DNA from: Bradyrhizobium sp. ARR65
GTDB lineage: Bacteria; Pseudomonadota; Alphaproteobacteria; Rhizobiales; Xanthobacteraceae
NCBI RefSeq assembly: GCF_000472385.1
Contig: NZ_AWZU01000001.1
Coordinates: 413,372-477,371, forward strand
Direction of reading: 5' to 3'
DNA: 64,000 nt
Position 1 is the first letter of the stretch. The number at the start of each line of letters is the position of its first letter. The notes beneath the pieces are model-generated. The model searched no databases. It saw only the letters and a program-made list of their open reading frames with translations, and was not told where the DNA came from. Below, in pieces: positions 48,933-56,643 of the stretch. The translations under genes were made by a program, and so were the position numbers.

Positions 48933-49729
48933 GCCGCTTGGCCAGGGACCAAGAGCATTTGATGGCGCGCCGCGACGCCGCCTCAACGGCCGTGCCCGGC
49001 AACCCGCAGGCCGAGCCTGATTCCGGCGTGGCGCCAAATCCGCCGCGGGCGGGGCGCGAGCGACGCTCGTACCTGCGTTACGGCGCCGCGTTGGCGGTGC
49101 TCGCCGTTTTATTTGGTGGTGCCGGTTACTTCTTCTTCGGCCATGACGACATGCCGCCACCACGCCAAGTGCGCGAGCTGACCATCGTCAACATCGTGCC
49201 GCCGCCACCTCCGCCACCACCACCGCCGCCGCCCGAGCAGAAGATGATCGAGCAGCCCAAGATGGCGGAGCAGGAGTTCAAGGAAGACAAGCCGCTCGAA
49301 AAGCCGAAGGACGAACCGGTCAAGGACGCCAAGAACGAGGAGCCGCCGGGACCGTTGTCGCTCGATGCAAAGGCGGTCGGGCCGGGTGATCTGTTCAACC
49401 TCGGCGGCAAGCCGGGCGGCAGTCCCTATGGGGGCGGAGGCGGCGGCAGCCGCTTCGGCTGGTACGCCTCCATGGTGCAAACGCAAATCGAGGCGGCATT
49501 GCGTGCCAATCCAAAGACCCGCAATGCGGTGATGCAAGTGCAGATCCGATTGTGGGCCGACGGTTCGGGGCGCGTCAGCAAAATCCAGTTGGTCTCTTCA
49601 ACCGGCGATGCCGAACTGGATGCCGTGATCCGCAACGATGTGTTCGCTGGCCTCACGCTGCGCGAGCCGCCGCCGAAAGATATGCCGATGCCGATCAACA
49701 CCCGCGTCACGGCGCGGCGGCAGGGCTGA
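48929..49729 (+). CDS. TonB-family protein with polyproline spacer
   Basis: 266 residues. Cytoplasmic N-terminus of about 47 residues, one helix at 48-70 (YLRYGAALAVLAVLFGGAGYFFF), then a twelve-proline run near 91-102, a Lys/Glu-rich rod (KPLEKPKDEPVKDAKNEEPP), a Gly-rich hinge (PYGGGGGGSRFG), and a TonB-C fold (YASMVQTQIEAALRANPKTR, VQIRLWADGSGRVSKIQLV, PMPINTRVTAR). This is the TonB that most closely accompanies the ExbB fusion and ExbD. The rod is long enough to cross the periplasm. Confidence 0.88.
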   Translation: MSRLARDQEHLMARRDAASTAVPGNPQAEPDSGVAPNPPRAGRERRSYLRYGAALAVLAVLFGGAGYFFFGHDDMPPPRQVRELTIVNIVPPPPPPPPPPPPEQKMIEQPKMAEQEFKEDKPLEKPKDEPVKDAKNEEPPGPLSLDAKAVGPGDLFNLGGKPGGSPYGGGGGGSRFGWYASMVQTQIEAALRANPKTRNAVMQVQIRLWADGSGRVSKIQLVSSTGDAELDAVIRNDVFAGLTLREPPPKDMPMPINTRVTARRQG

Positions 49730-49773
49730 CCTGGGGCAATCCAACAAGACAAGTCGTGATAACTGGGGGTTCT

Positions 49774-51639
49774 ATGTTCAAGACTAAGGCAGACGCTGAT
49801 TGGCGCGCAATTCCGGTCGCGGTCTCGCTCTGTGCACTCACCTGCGTGTCGCCGGCGTTAGGCCAAAGCGCGAAGGATCCTGACGCGCCCGCGAAACAGG
49901 CCGATTCGAAGCGGCCGAAAGTGTCGAGCACCAAGCCGACTTCGCCCAATGCGACGGTCAATCTGGTCAACCTGCTGGTCAAGCAAGGCGTGTTGAAGCA
50001 GGACCAGGCCGACGACTTGATCAAGCAGGCCGAAGACGAGGCCTATGTGGCGCGGCAAGCCGCCAGGGATGCCAACGCCAAGGCCGACGATGCCACGAAG
50101 GCGGCGACCGCCGCAGCCGCCGCGGCGCAGCCGCCGGGAACGCGCCATGTCACCTATGTACCGGAAATCGTCAAACAGCAGTTGCGCGACGAGATTAAGA
50201 AGGAGGTCATGGCCAAGGCCGAGAAGGAAAACTGGGCCTCACCCGGCGCCTATCCGGAATGGGCGCAGCGCATCCATTTCTATGGCGATGTGCGCATGCG
50301 CTATCAGGGTAGCTATTTCCCAACGGGCAATGATCAGGCCGATGCGATCAACTTCAATGCAATCAACACTGGTTCGCCGTTTGATAATAGTCAGGGCAAC
50401 GTTAACCCCTATTTTGCTCCGACGTATAACGTCACGCAGAATCGCGATCAGTTCAAGTTCCGCGGCCGATTGGGTATGGAGGCGGATCTCACGTCCGGCT
50501 TCACAGCCGGCTTCCGTATCGCGACCGGCGACAGCAGTTCGCCAGTGTCCACCAACCAGACGTTCGGAAACAGCGGCGGCAACTTCTCCAAATATTCCCT
50601 GTGGCTGGACCGCGGCTATCTGAACTATGCCACATGGGATAAGGACCTTTCGATTTCCGCCGGCCGTTTCGACAACCCGTTCTGGTCGCCGACCGATCTG
50701 GTCTGGTACAAGGAGATCGGTTTCGACGGCTTTGCGATCCAGGCGAAGCACGAGGTGGCTGAAGGCTACACCCCGTTTGCGGTCATTGGCGCCGCCCCGG
50801 TCTTCAACACCGATTTCAATGCCGGTATCAATCTCGGCGATCCGAACAACCCGAACCAACCGATCAAACTGGCGAGCCACGACAAATGGCTGGTTGGCGG
50901 TCAGGTCGGCTTTGATGCCAGGTTCAACGCCGACTATTCCTTCCGATTTGCCGCGGCCTATTACGATTTCAGCGGTGTGCAGGGACAGCTCTCCAGTCCC
51001 AACTGTATCGTGGCTTCGGCATCCGATGTCTGCGACACCGACTATACCCGGCCCTCTTTTGCGCAGAAGGGCAACAGCTACTTCGCGTTGCGCGACATTT
51101 ACCGCTACTCGGGGAACAATTACGGTGCGGGTCCCGGCATGTATCAATACTTCGGGCTCGCCAGCCAGTTCAGACCGGCGGTCGTCAGCGCCGAGTTTGA
51201 TATCGCCGAGTTCAACCCCGTGCACATCATTCTCGATGGCGAATATGTGGTCAACACGGCCTTCAATCGTGCTTGGATGGAGGCTACCGCGATCAATAAC
51301 CGCGGTCCGAGCCCGGGCAATAACGTGCCGGGAGCATTCAATGGCGGCAACCAGGGCTGGCTCGGCAAGATCACCGTCGGCAACAAGGAAATCAAGCATC
51401 TCTGGGACTGGAACGTCCACGCCGGCTACAAATATCTAGAGTCCGACGCCATGATCGATGCCTTCGTGGATTCCGATTTCGGGCTCGGCGGCACCAATCT
51501 CAAAGGCTACTTCGTCGGCGGCAATCTCGGCCTGGCGGAGAACGTCTGGGGCTCGCTGCGCTGGATGAGCGCCAACAATATCGGCGGTGTTCCCTATGCC
51601 GTCGACGTGCTCCTGGTCGACGTCAACGCTCGGTTCTGA
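49774..51639 (+). CDS. putative outer-membrane porin with coiled-coil N-terminus
   Basis: 621 residues from ATG with GGGGGT upstream; the frame is open further upstream inside the TonB-like gene, which is ignored. Signal peptide to about residue 31 (SPALGQS), a Lys/Ala-rich region and a short predicted coiled coil (about 60-110), then a large beta barrel rich in alternating aromatic strands (IHFYGDVRMRYQGSYF, FRGRLGMEADLTSGFTAGFRI, WDWNVHAGYKYLES) ending in the canonical Phe (VDVNARF). It resembles the 'putative porin' (Porin_5-like) class. It is the most likely outer-membrane partner of the adjacent TonB system. Confidence 0.8.
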   Translation: MFKTKADADWRAIPVAVSLCALTCVSPALGQSAKDPDAPAKQADSKRPKVSSTKPTSPNATVNLVNLLVKQGVLKQDQADDLIKQAEDEAYVARQAARDANAKADDATKAATAAAAAAQPPGTRHVTYVPEIVKQQLRDEIKKEVMAKAEKENWASPGAYPEWAQRIHFYGDVRMRYQGSYFPTGNDQADAINFNAINTGSPFDNSQGNVNPYFAPTYNVTQNRDQFKFRGRLGMEADLTSGFTAGFRIATGDSSSPVSTNQTFGNSGGNFSKYSLWLDRGYLNYATWDKDLSISAGRFDNPFWSPTDLVWYKEIGFDGFAIQAKHEVAEGYTPFAVIGAAPVFNTDFNAGINLGDPNNPNQPIKLASHDKWLVGGQVGFDARFNADYSFRFAAAYYDFSGVQGQLSSPNCIVASASDVCDTDYTRPSFAQKGNSYFALRDIYRYSGNNYGAGPGMYQYFGLASQFRPAVVSAEFDIAEFNPVHIILDGEYVVNTAFNRAWMEATAINNRGPSPGNNVPGAFNGGNQGWLGKITVGNKEIKHLWDWNVHAGYKYLESDAMIDAFVDSDFGLGGTNLKGYFVGGNLGLAENVWGSLRWMSANNIGGVPYAVDVLLVDVNARF

Positions 51640-51641
51640 TC

Positions 51642-52235
51642 ATGCGCATCCGTTTCAACCTGATCGTGATGGCGGCCGCAACATTGTTCACGACCGGCGC
51701 GTTCGCCAACGATGAAGCCGATAAGCTGCGCGAAGCGCTGCGCAGCGCCACCATGCAAACTCGCGCGCTGGAGGATCAGCGCGCGGCCCTGCAGGCCAAG
51801 GTCGCGGAAGCGGAGAGGCAGATCGCTGCCGCGAAAGCAGAGACCGAGGCCGCGAAGGCCCAGGTGAAAAAGATCGAAAAGGAACATCGCGAGGCGGTCG
51901 AGGAGTTCAATCAGCGCCTCGCCGAGCGCGACCAGACTCTGGACAAATGGAAAACAGCTTACGAAGAGGCTGCCACCGTCGCCCGTACCAAGGATGCGGA
52001 GCGCGCGAAGTTCGAGAGTGAGGCCAACACCTACAAGGCCAGCACCAAAAGTTGCGTGGCCAAGAACGATACGCTGGTGAAGGCGGGCCGCGATCTCGTG
52101 CAGCGTTATAAGGCTGTCACAATCGGCGATGCTATTGTGGCCCGTGAGCCGGTGTTGCAACTGCGGCGTGTCGAAGTGCAGAACCAGTTGCAGGAAGCCG
52201 ATGACAAGTTCCTCGATCAGAAGGTGAGCCCATGA
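51642..52235 (+). CDS. periplasmic coiled-coil protein
   Basis: 197 residues. Signal peptide (about 1-22, ending GAFA), then an almost continuous heptad-like helix from about 25 to 130 (ALEDQRAALQAKVAEAERQIAAA), with a single conserved-looking Cys (KSCVAKND) near 138. It starts two bases after the porin stop and overlaps the PPIase gene by four bases. It resembles in layout the coiled-coil periplasmic accessory (DUF3450 type) of TonB2-like systems, but I see no definite family match. Confidence 0.65.
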   Translation: MRIRFNLIVMAAATLFTTGAFANDEADKLREALRSATMQTRALEDQRAALQAKVAEAERQIAAAKAETEAAKAQVKKIEKEHREAVEEFNQRLAERDQTLDKWKTAYEEAATVARTKDAERAKFESEANTYKASTKSCVAKNDTLVKAGRDLVQRYKAVTIGDAIVAREPVLQLRRVEVQNQLQEADDKFLDQKVSP

Positions 52236-53284
52236 GCGATGCATCCATCTTGAAACTGACACGGCCGGCAGGCATCGCCGTCGTCACGGCCATGATTTGC
52301 TGTTCCACGCTCGCAGCGCCCGCCCAAACGCCGGCGCCGGCCGCGCCGCGCGCCGCTTCGGTCCCGGCAAAGCCAAGGCAGGCCGTGGCCGCGCCCGCAC
52401 AGAACGCGCCGGCCGCAGCGCCCGCAACCGCAACGCAAGGCCTCGCCGCCGGCAAGATCGCCGGCAACGAAGATGTTGTTGCGCGCGTCGGCAACACCAA
52501 CATCTCCGCGGCGGATGTTCGTTCCTATGTCGCCGCGCTCGCGCCGCGGGAACAGGCCGCGCTGGAGAAAGACCCGGCACTGCTCAGCCAGGCCGTGCGG
52601 CTGCTGTTGACCAACCGACTCGTTCTGCAGGAAGCGCAGGAGAAGAAGTGGGACCAGCAGCCGGCGGTCGCAGCACAGCTCGACCGGATTCGCGAGGGCG
52701 CCCTGGTCGAACTCTATCTGCAGTCCATAACCGTGCCGCCCGCGAACTTCCCGAGCGATGAAGAGGTGCAGAAGGTCTATGATGCCAATCGCGCTGCAAT
52801 GCTGGCGCCCCGACAATTTCAGCTCGCGCAGATTTTCGTCGCGGTGCCCAAGGATGCCGACAAGGCGACGGACGACAAGGCCAAGCAGCAAATCGACGAG
52901 ATCGCGCGCAAGCTGAAGGCCCCAGGCGCCGATTTCGCGGCGATCGCAAGCGCCAGCAATGAGGCGAAGGATAGCGGCGACTTGGGCTGGCTTGCGGAAA
53001 CGCAGATTCGCCCGGAAATCCGCAACCAGGTGATGGGGCTCGCCAAGAACGCAGTGTCCGAGCCCATCAAACTCGACGATGGCTGGCACATTCTCAAGCT
53101 GATCGACACCAAGGCCTCCTACACGCGTACGCTGCCTGAGGTTCGCGACCAGCTCGTGCAGCAAATGCGTGCCGAGCGCTCGGCGATGTTGCGGCGTGCC
53201 TATCTGGCGGAGCTGCAAAAGCAGCATCCGCCGGTGCTCAACGAGCTTGCGCTGTCCGGCCTGTTCGACAATTCGAAGAAATAA
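52232..53284 (+). CDS. periplasmic parvulin-type peptidyl-prolyl isomerase (PpiC/SurA-like)
   Basis: 350 residues. Export signal within the first about 34 residues, an Ala/Pro-rich linker, an N-terminal helical chaperone-like part (VARVGNTNISAADVRSYVAAL, LLTNRLVLQEAQEKKW) and a rotamase domain at about 191-292 (APRQFQLAQIFVAV, DSGDLGWLAETQIRPEIRNQV, DGWHILKLID). It probably assists folding of the barrel proteins encoded just upstream. ATGA overlap with the coiled-coil gene. Confidence 0.88.
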   Translation: MSDASILKLTRPAGIAVVTAMICCSTLAAPAQTPAPAAPRAASVPAKPRQAVAAPAQNAPAAAPATATQGLAAGKIAGNEDVVARVGNTNISAADVRSYVAALAPREQAALEKDPALLSQAVRLLLTNRLVLQEAQEKKWDQQPAVAAQLDRIREGALVELYLQSITVPPANFPSDEEVQKVYDANRAAMLAPRQFQLAQIFVAVPKDADKATDDKAKQQIDEIARKLKAPGADFAAIASASNEAKDSGDLGWLAETQIRPEIRNQVMGLAKNAVSEPIKLDDGWHILKLIDTKASYTRTLPEVRDQLVQQMRAERSAMLRRAYLAELQKQHPPVLNELALSGLFDNSKK

Positions 53285-53311
53285 CAAACAACCAAGGCGA
53301 AAGTGATCATC

Positions 53312-53842
53312 ATGTCCGATATTATTACCAAGCTCACGCTCGACAGCTTGCGCGAGATCTTTCAGAGCGCCGGCTACCGCGTCGAGACCCTGAGCGATCC
53401 GGTTGCCAATGTGCAATATCTGCGTTCCGCGACCTCGGGCCTCGCGTTCGACATTCGCCCCGGCAACCGCTTTGCCGGCGAAGAGCAGAGCTTTGCCGAC
53501 GTCACGCTGGTTGCACCCTTGCAGGTTCAAGGCGATCTGCCGCTCGATCTCGTCAACCGCTGGAACGCGACGCGTCGGTTTAGCCGGTTGCAGCTCAGCC
53601 ATCCATTCCTGGTATTCTGCCTCGACATTTGCGTCGCCGGCGGCGTGGCTCCGAACAATCTGCGCGCACAGATCGAGATTTGGGACCGCCTGGTGCAGGA
53701 ACTGATCGGCTATCTGCGCGAGGAGCTGTCCAAGCTCGGTGCCGCCAAGGCCGCCACTGCCCCAGCGGCGCAGGCTTCCGGGAGCGGCGAGGAGCCGGCG
53801 CATCAGCGCGCGAAGTTGGAGGCGTCGCCGACGATCCAGTGA
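53312..53842 (+). CDS. YbjN-like domain protein
   Basis: 176 residues from ATG at 53312; a GTG nine bases upstream is possible. The N-terminal about 130 residues have the YbjN pattern (LREIFQSAGYRVE, GLAFDIRPGNRF, LPLDLVNRWNATRRFSRLQL, LVFCLDICVAGGVAPNNL), followed by a helix and a disordered Ala/Glu tail. YbjN/type III chaperone-fold proteins are thought to be regulatory or chaperone-like and cytosolic. Its place inside a TonB/porin operon is unusual. Confidence 0.7.
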   Translation: MSDIITKLTLDSLREIFQSAGYRVETLSDPVANVQYLRSATSGLAFDIRPGNRFAGEEQSFADVTLVAPLQVQGDLPLDLVNRWNATRRFSRLQLSHPFLVFCLDICVAGGVAPNNLRAQIEIWDRLVQELIGYLREELSKLGAAKAATAPAAQASGSGEEPAHQRAKLEASPTIQ

Positions 53843-53901
53843 TTGCAAGGTGCCGGCGGACGCGGCCCATGGCCGACAGCGGAGGCTGATGAGATCGCCA
53901 A

Positions 53902-54378
53902 ATGAACGGAAACGGCGTCTTGCGATGGCGAGCTTTGTTTGGCTGGCTTGGTGCGGTGAGCGGGGCGCTCACGGTTGCGCCGGTTCCGGCTCGCGCCGCA
54001 ACCAGCGACACTCCGCAAAGCGATTACCGGTCTGCGCTGTCCGCTCCAGCGGACTGGCAGGCATTCGCCAGTCGGCTGCAGACCCGTTTCCAGGACGAGC
54101 TCTCTGCTGAAGATGTGGTGCGGCAGTTTCAGGATGAGGCGGCGAGACGTGGACGTGGCGCGGACCCGGCCGTTGACGTCGTGACGGTGCGCGCCTGGAT
54201 CATGTCCGATGGCCGCATCGAGCGGGTCGAATTCGGGCAGATCGACCCTGGTCTTGCAGTGCGGCTCCGCGCACTCCTGACCCGGGCCAATGTTGGCACG
54301 CCACCCTCCGACATGCTGCAGCCTGTGCATCTGCGCCTTTCCCTTAAGCCGAAAGGACAGCCGGGGCAGGGGCAGTAA
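53902..54378 (+). CDS. periplasmic TonB-C-like protein (paralogue of the 39783-40241 gene)
   Basis: 158 residues with a signal peptide ending ARA near residue 33. The mature part parallels the protein at 39783: DWQAFASRLQTRFQDEL, VVTVRAWIMSDGRIERVEF, LRALLTRANVGTPPSDMLQPVHLRLSL. The shared closing motif (LTRxNxGxPPxxMLQPxxLRxSL) is strong evidence of common ancestry. It has no TonB-type spacer. It sits two bases before the lytic transglycosylase gene. Confidence 0.65.
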   Translation: MNGNGVLRWRALFGWLGAVSGALTVAPVPARAATSDTPQSDYRSALSAPADWQAFASRLQTRFQDELSAEDVVRQFQDEAARRGRGADPAVDVVTVRAWIMSDGRIERVEFGQIDPGLAVRLRALLTRANVGTPPSDMLQPVHLRLSLKPKGQPGQGQ

Positions 54379-54379
54379 G

Positions 54380-55183
54380 ATGGCAGGCGGGACATCTCAT
54401 TCGCTGCTGATGCGCGGGGCACGTCTGTGCTCTGCGATCGCATTGGCGTTTGTGATCGCGGCAGGTGCAGCCAGGACGACGTTCGCGGAATCGGCGCCGC
54501 CCGAGTCATTTGCGACACGCTTTGCCGCCGCCGAAATGGCGGCATCCGCGCCCGCAGCGCCGACGGTTCCTTCCCCCGAGCCTCCAAAGGACGTTCTGCG
54601 CAGCGCGGTTGCAGTTGTGACACCCACCCCGAGTGCAGCCGACGCGCGCAGCCACTATCGCAGCCTGATCGAGAAGGAAGCGGCCCAAAACGGACTTGCA
54701 CCGGAGATCGCCGAGGCGGTGATGGCGGTGGAGAGCGGCTACAATCCCGGTGCCGTCGGAGGCGCCGGGGAGATCGGATTGATGCAGATCTTGCCGTCCA
54801 CCGCGCGCATGCTCGGATTCAGCGGCACGCTTGCCGATCTTGCCGTGCCGGAAACCAACATCCACTATGGCGTGACCTATCTCGCCCAAGCTTGGCGTCT
54901 TGCGGGCGGCGATCTCTGCACCGCTGTGATGAAATACCGCGCCGGCCACGGCGAAACGCGGTTTTCGTTCCTCTCGGTCAATTACTGCCTTGCGGTGCGC
55001 TCCAAACTGATGGCGCGAGGTTTTCCCGTCACAGGACGCGTGCCGGTCGCCACCTTTGGTGAGCCAGCAAGGGGCGGGTGTGGGCGCAAATGCGTCGGCA
55101 TAGCGAGGGTAGGACAGGTGAACCTCGCCGCGCTGAACAGTCAGTTGAGCGCACTCGTTGTTCAGGTTCGAGCTGGACGATAG
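54380..55183 (+). CDS. periplasmic lytic transglycosylase (SLT domain)
   Basis: 267 residues. Signal peptide to about 36 (TTFA), an Ala/Pro linker, then an SLT fold: catalytic Glu at 118 in MAVESGYNP, GGAGEIGLMQILPSTARMLG and NIHYGVTYLAQAW, KYRAGHG. It cleaves peptidoglycan and could open the wall for passage of the envelope complex encoded upstream. The last about 40 residues (after FPVTGRVPV) are Cys/Gly-rich and outside the domain. Confidence 0.9.
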   Translation: MAGGTSHSLLMRGARLCSAIALAFVIAAGAARTTFAESAPPESFATRFAAAEMAASAPAAPTVPSPEPPKDVLRSAVAVVTPTPSAADARSHYRSLIEKEAAQNGLAPEIAEAVMAVESGYNPGAVGGAGEIGLMQILPSTARMLGFSGTLADLAVPETNIHYGVTYLAQAWRLAGGDLCTAVMKYRAGHGETRFSFLSVNYCLAVRSKLMARGFPVTGRVPVATFGEPARGGCGRKCVGIARVGQVNLAALNSQLSALVVQVRAGR

Positions 55184-55270
55184 CGCGAGATCGCTTGCCC
55201 GCTCATGGAGCTGGCGCTGTATCGGCACGTCCTGTTGTTGTTGCCGATGGGCGCAGCAAGGAGCATTGCA

Positions 55271-55714
55271 ATGAGAGACATCGTTGTTCTTGTAATTCCT
55301 TTTCTCGCGTTGGCCGTAGCGCCTGTTCAGGCCGAGGAGCGAACGCCGCTGCCTGAGATCATCATCGGCGCGCCGGCGCATGCCGAGGAGAATGGTAACA
55401 AGCAGCCCGCCCCCCACGGCGCATCGGGCGGCCCGGCGGCCGAAAAGTTCGAGCGCTGCGTCGATGTCGTCATCGGCAGCGAAAAATCCTTCGGCTGTAT
55501 GAACGAAAAGCTCAAGCGCCAGGTGGATCGGGTCAATCCGCCCGTCCTCAACGTTCCGCCGATCGACGCCAGATCGTCGGACCTCAAGGTCGGCACCGTC
55601 AATGTGCCGGCTGTCCAGCAGCAATATGGCAGGAACTTCGGCGTTTCCGCCTTCCCGTATCGTCCGCCGCCGCCGGTCTATATTGCGCCAGTCGGACCGA
55701 CGGCGCGACACTGA
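55271..55714 (+). CDS. small secreted protein (hypothetical)
   Basis: 147 residues from an ATG with AAGGAG about eight bases upstream. Signal peptide to about 22 (APVQA), then a low-complexity Pro/Ala segment, two cysteines (ERCVDVV, FGCMNEK) that may form a disulfide, and a Pro/Tyr-rich tail (YRPPPPVYIAP). No known family. It ends the envelope block and converges on the catabolic cluster. Confidence 0.6.
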   Translation: MRDIVVLVIPFLALAVAPVQAEERTPLPEIIIGAPAHAEENGNKQPAPHGASGGPAAEKFERCVDVVIGSEKSFGCMNEKLKRQVDRVNPPVLNVPPIDARSSDLKVGTVNVPAVQQQYGRNFGVSAFPYRPPPPVYIAPVGPTARH

Positions 55715-55751
55715 CTGCGATCAGCAGCGACTGTTGGTGCCACTCGCGCGA

Positions 55752-56612
55752 CTAACTGCTGCCGCCTAGCGTCGTGCCGTAAACGACGCCCTTTTCCTTG
55801 AGCCAGCGGCGGTAGACGACTGAAGTCGCGTCCGCGCGGGTTGGAATTTCCGCACGCGGTTCGAGTGGCAGAAGCCGCGGGCGCTGGTTCTCCAGGATGA
55901 TCCGGTCCTGCAGGAAGATCATTTGCTGGAATTGAACGAGGTCCGCCAGCGCGGAGGCGTCGTCGATCAGAAACATCACCGGGTGAGCTCGACACTGCCC
56001 GGGATCGAGCGGCTGTACGAACAGGCAGATCACGTCCCAACGATCGGCGGCATTTGGACAAGTCTTGTACAGCAGCGTCGCGAACGGGGTAGCGACGCGG
56101 TACATATATTGGGTGACGATGCCGCCCGTGGCCGACAGCGCCGCCTGCGGCTGGAAGAACTCGCAATCGGTCGCCCAGACCTCATCGATATCCCTGCGGA
56201 TCTCGGTGGCGTAATGCCTGACCTCGGTGTGCGGCTCGGAACCGAGAATGTCGGTATGGACGAAAGGAAAATGGGCCATATCGAGAAAGTTCTCGACAAT
56301 GCGTAAGCCGGAGGCGCGCACCGTGACCGCGCCGCAGATGACATGACGACGGTCGGCCTCATCGGCCTCGGGGATCGCGACGATATCGCGCTCCGGCTTG
56401 CCAAGCGAGGTCCAGAGACAGCCGTAACGCTCCCGCGCCGGTAGCGGCTGGTCGCGGCCAGCGGCTCTGATGGCGATCTCGCCGTTAGGCCCACGTCGCG
56501 TGGTGAGATCGGTGCCCAGCAGGCGATGGTGCTTGGCCGCGACCGGAATATCGGTCAGCGCATCCAGGACATACCATTGATCGAGAGTGCCCGCTTCGAT
56601 GGTCGTGTTCAT
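55752..56612 (-). CDS. Rieske-oxygenase catalytic domain lacking the Rieske domain (NdmC-like architecture)
   Basis: 286 residues against about 340-350 for vanillate-demethylase-type oxygenases. The N-terminal start of such enzymes is recognisable (DQWYVLDALTDIP, LLGTDLTTRRGPNGEI), but the text then jumps straight to ERYGCLWTSLGKPERD; the CxH/CxxH Rieske segment of about 50 residues is missing. The mononuclear-iron motif is intact: NFLDMAHFPFVH near residues 107-119 (N-xx-D-xx-H-xxxx-H). Caffeine N7-demethylase NdmC has this design and takes electrons through a Rieske domain on another protein. The ATG has GGAGC upstream. Confidence 0.8.
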   Translation of the reverse strand: MNTTIEAGTLDQWYVLDALTDIPVAAKHHRLLGTDLTTRRGPNGEIAIRAAGRDQPLPARERYGCLWTSLGKPERDIVAIPEADEADRRHVICGAVTVRASGLRIVENFLDMAHFPFVHTDILGSEPHTEVRHYATEIRRDIDEVWATDCEFFQPQAALSATGGIVTQYMYRVATPFATLLYKTCPNAADRWDVICLFVQPLDPGQCRAHPVMFLIDDASALADLVQFQQMIFLQDRIILENQRPRLLPLEPRAEIPTRADATSVVYRRWLKEKGVVYGTTLGGSS

Positions 56613-56643
56613 GCCCGCTGCTCCGTTCCTCACGGCAGTCGGC

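Noticed and set aside
49159..49236. Possible tandem repeat (ccgccaccacc)
   Set aside because: It encodes the proline spacer of the TonB-like protein and needs no other explanation.
52217..53848. 543-codon minus-strand open frame
   Set aside because: It is exactly antisense to the PPIase and YbjN-like genes; its Arg/Leu/Ala-rich text is typical of the complement of GC-rich coding DNA.
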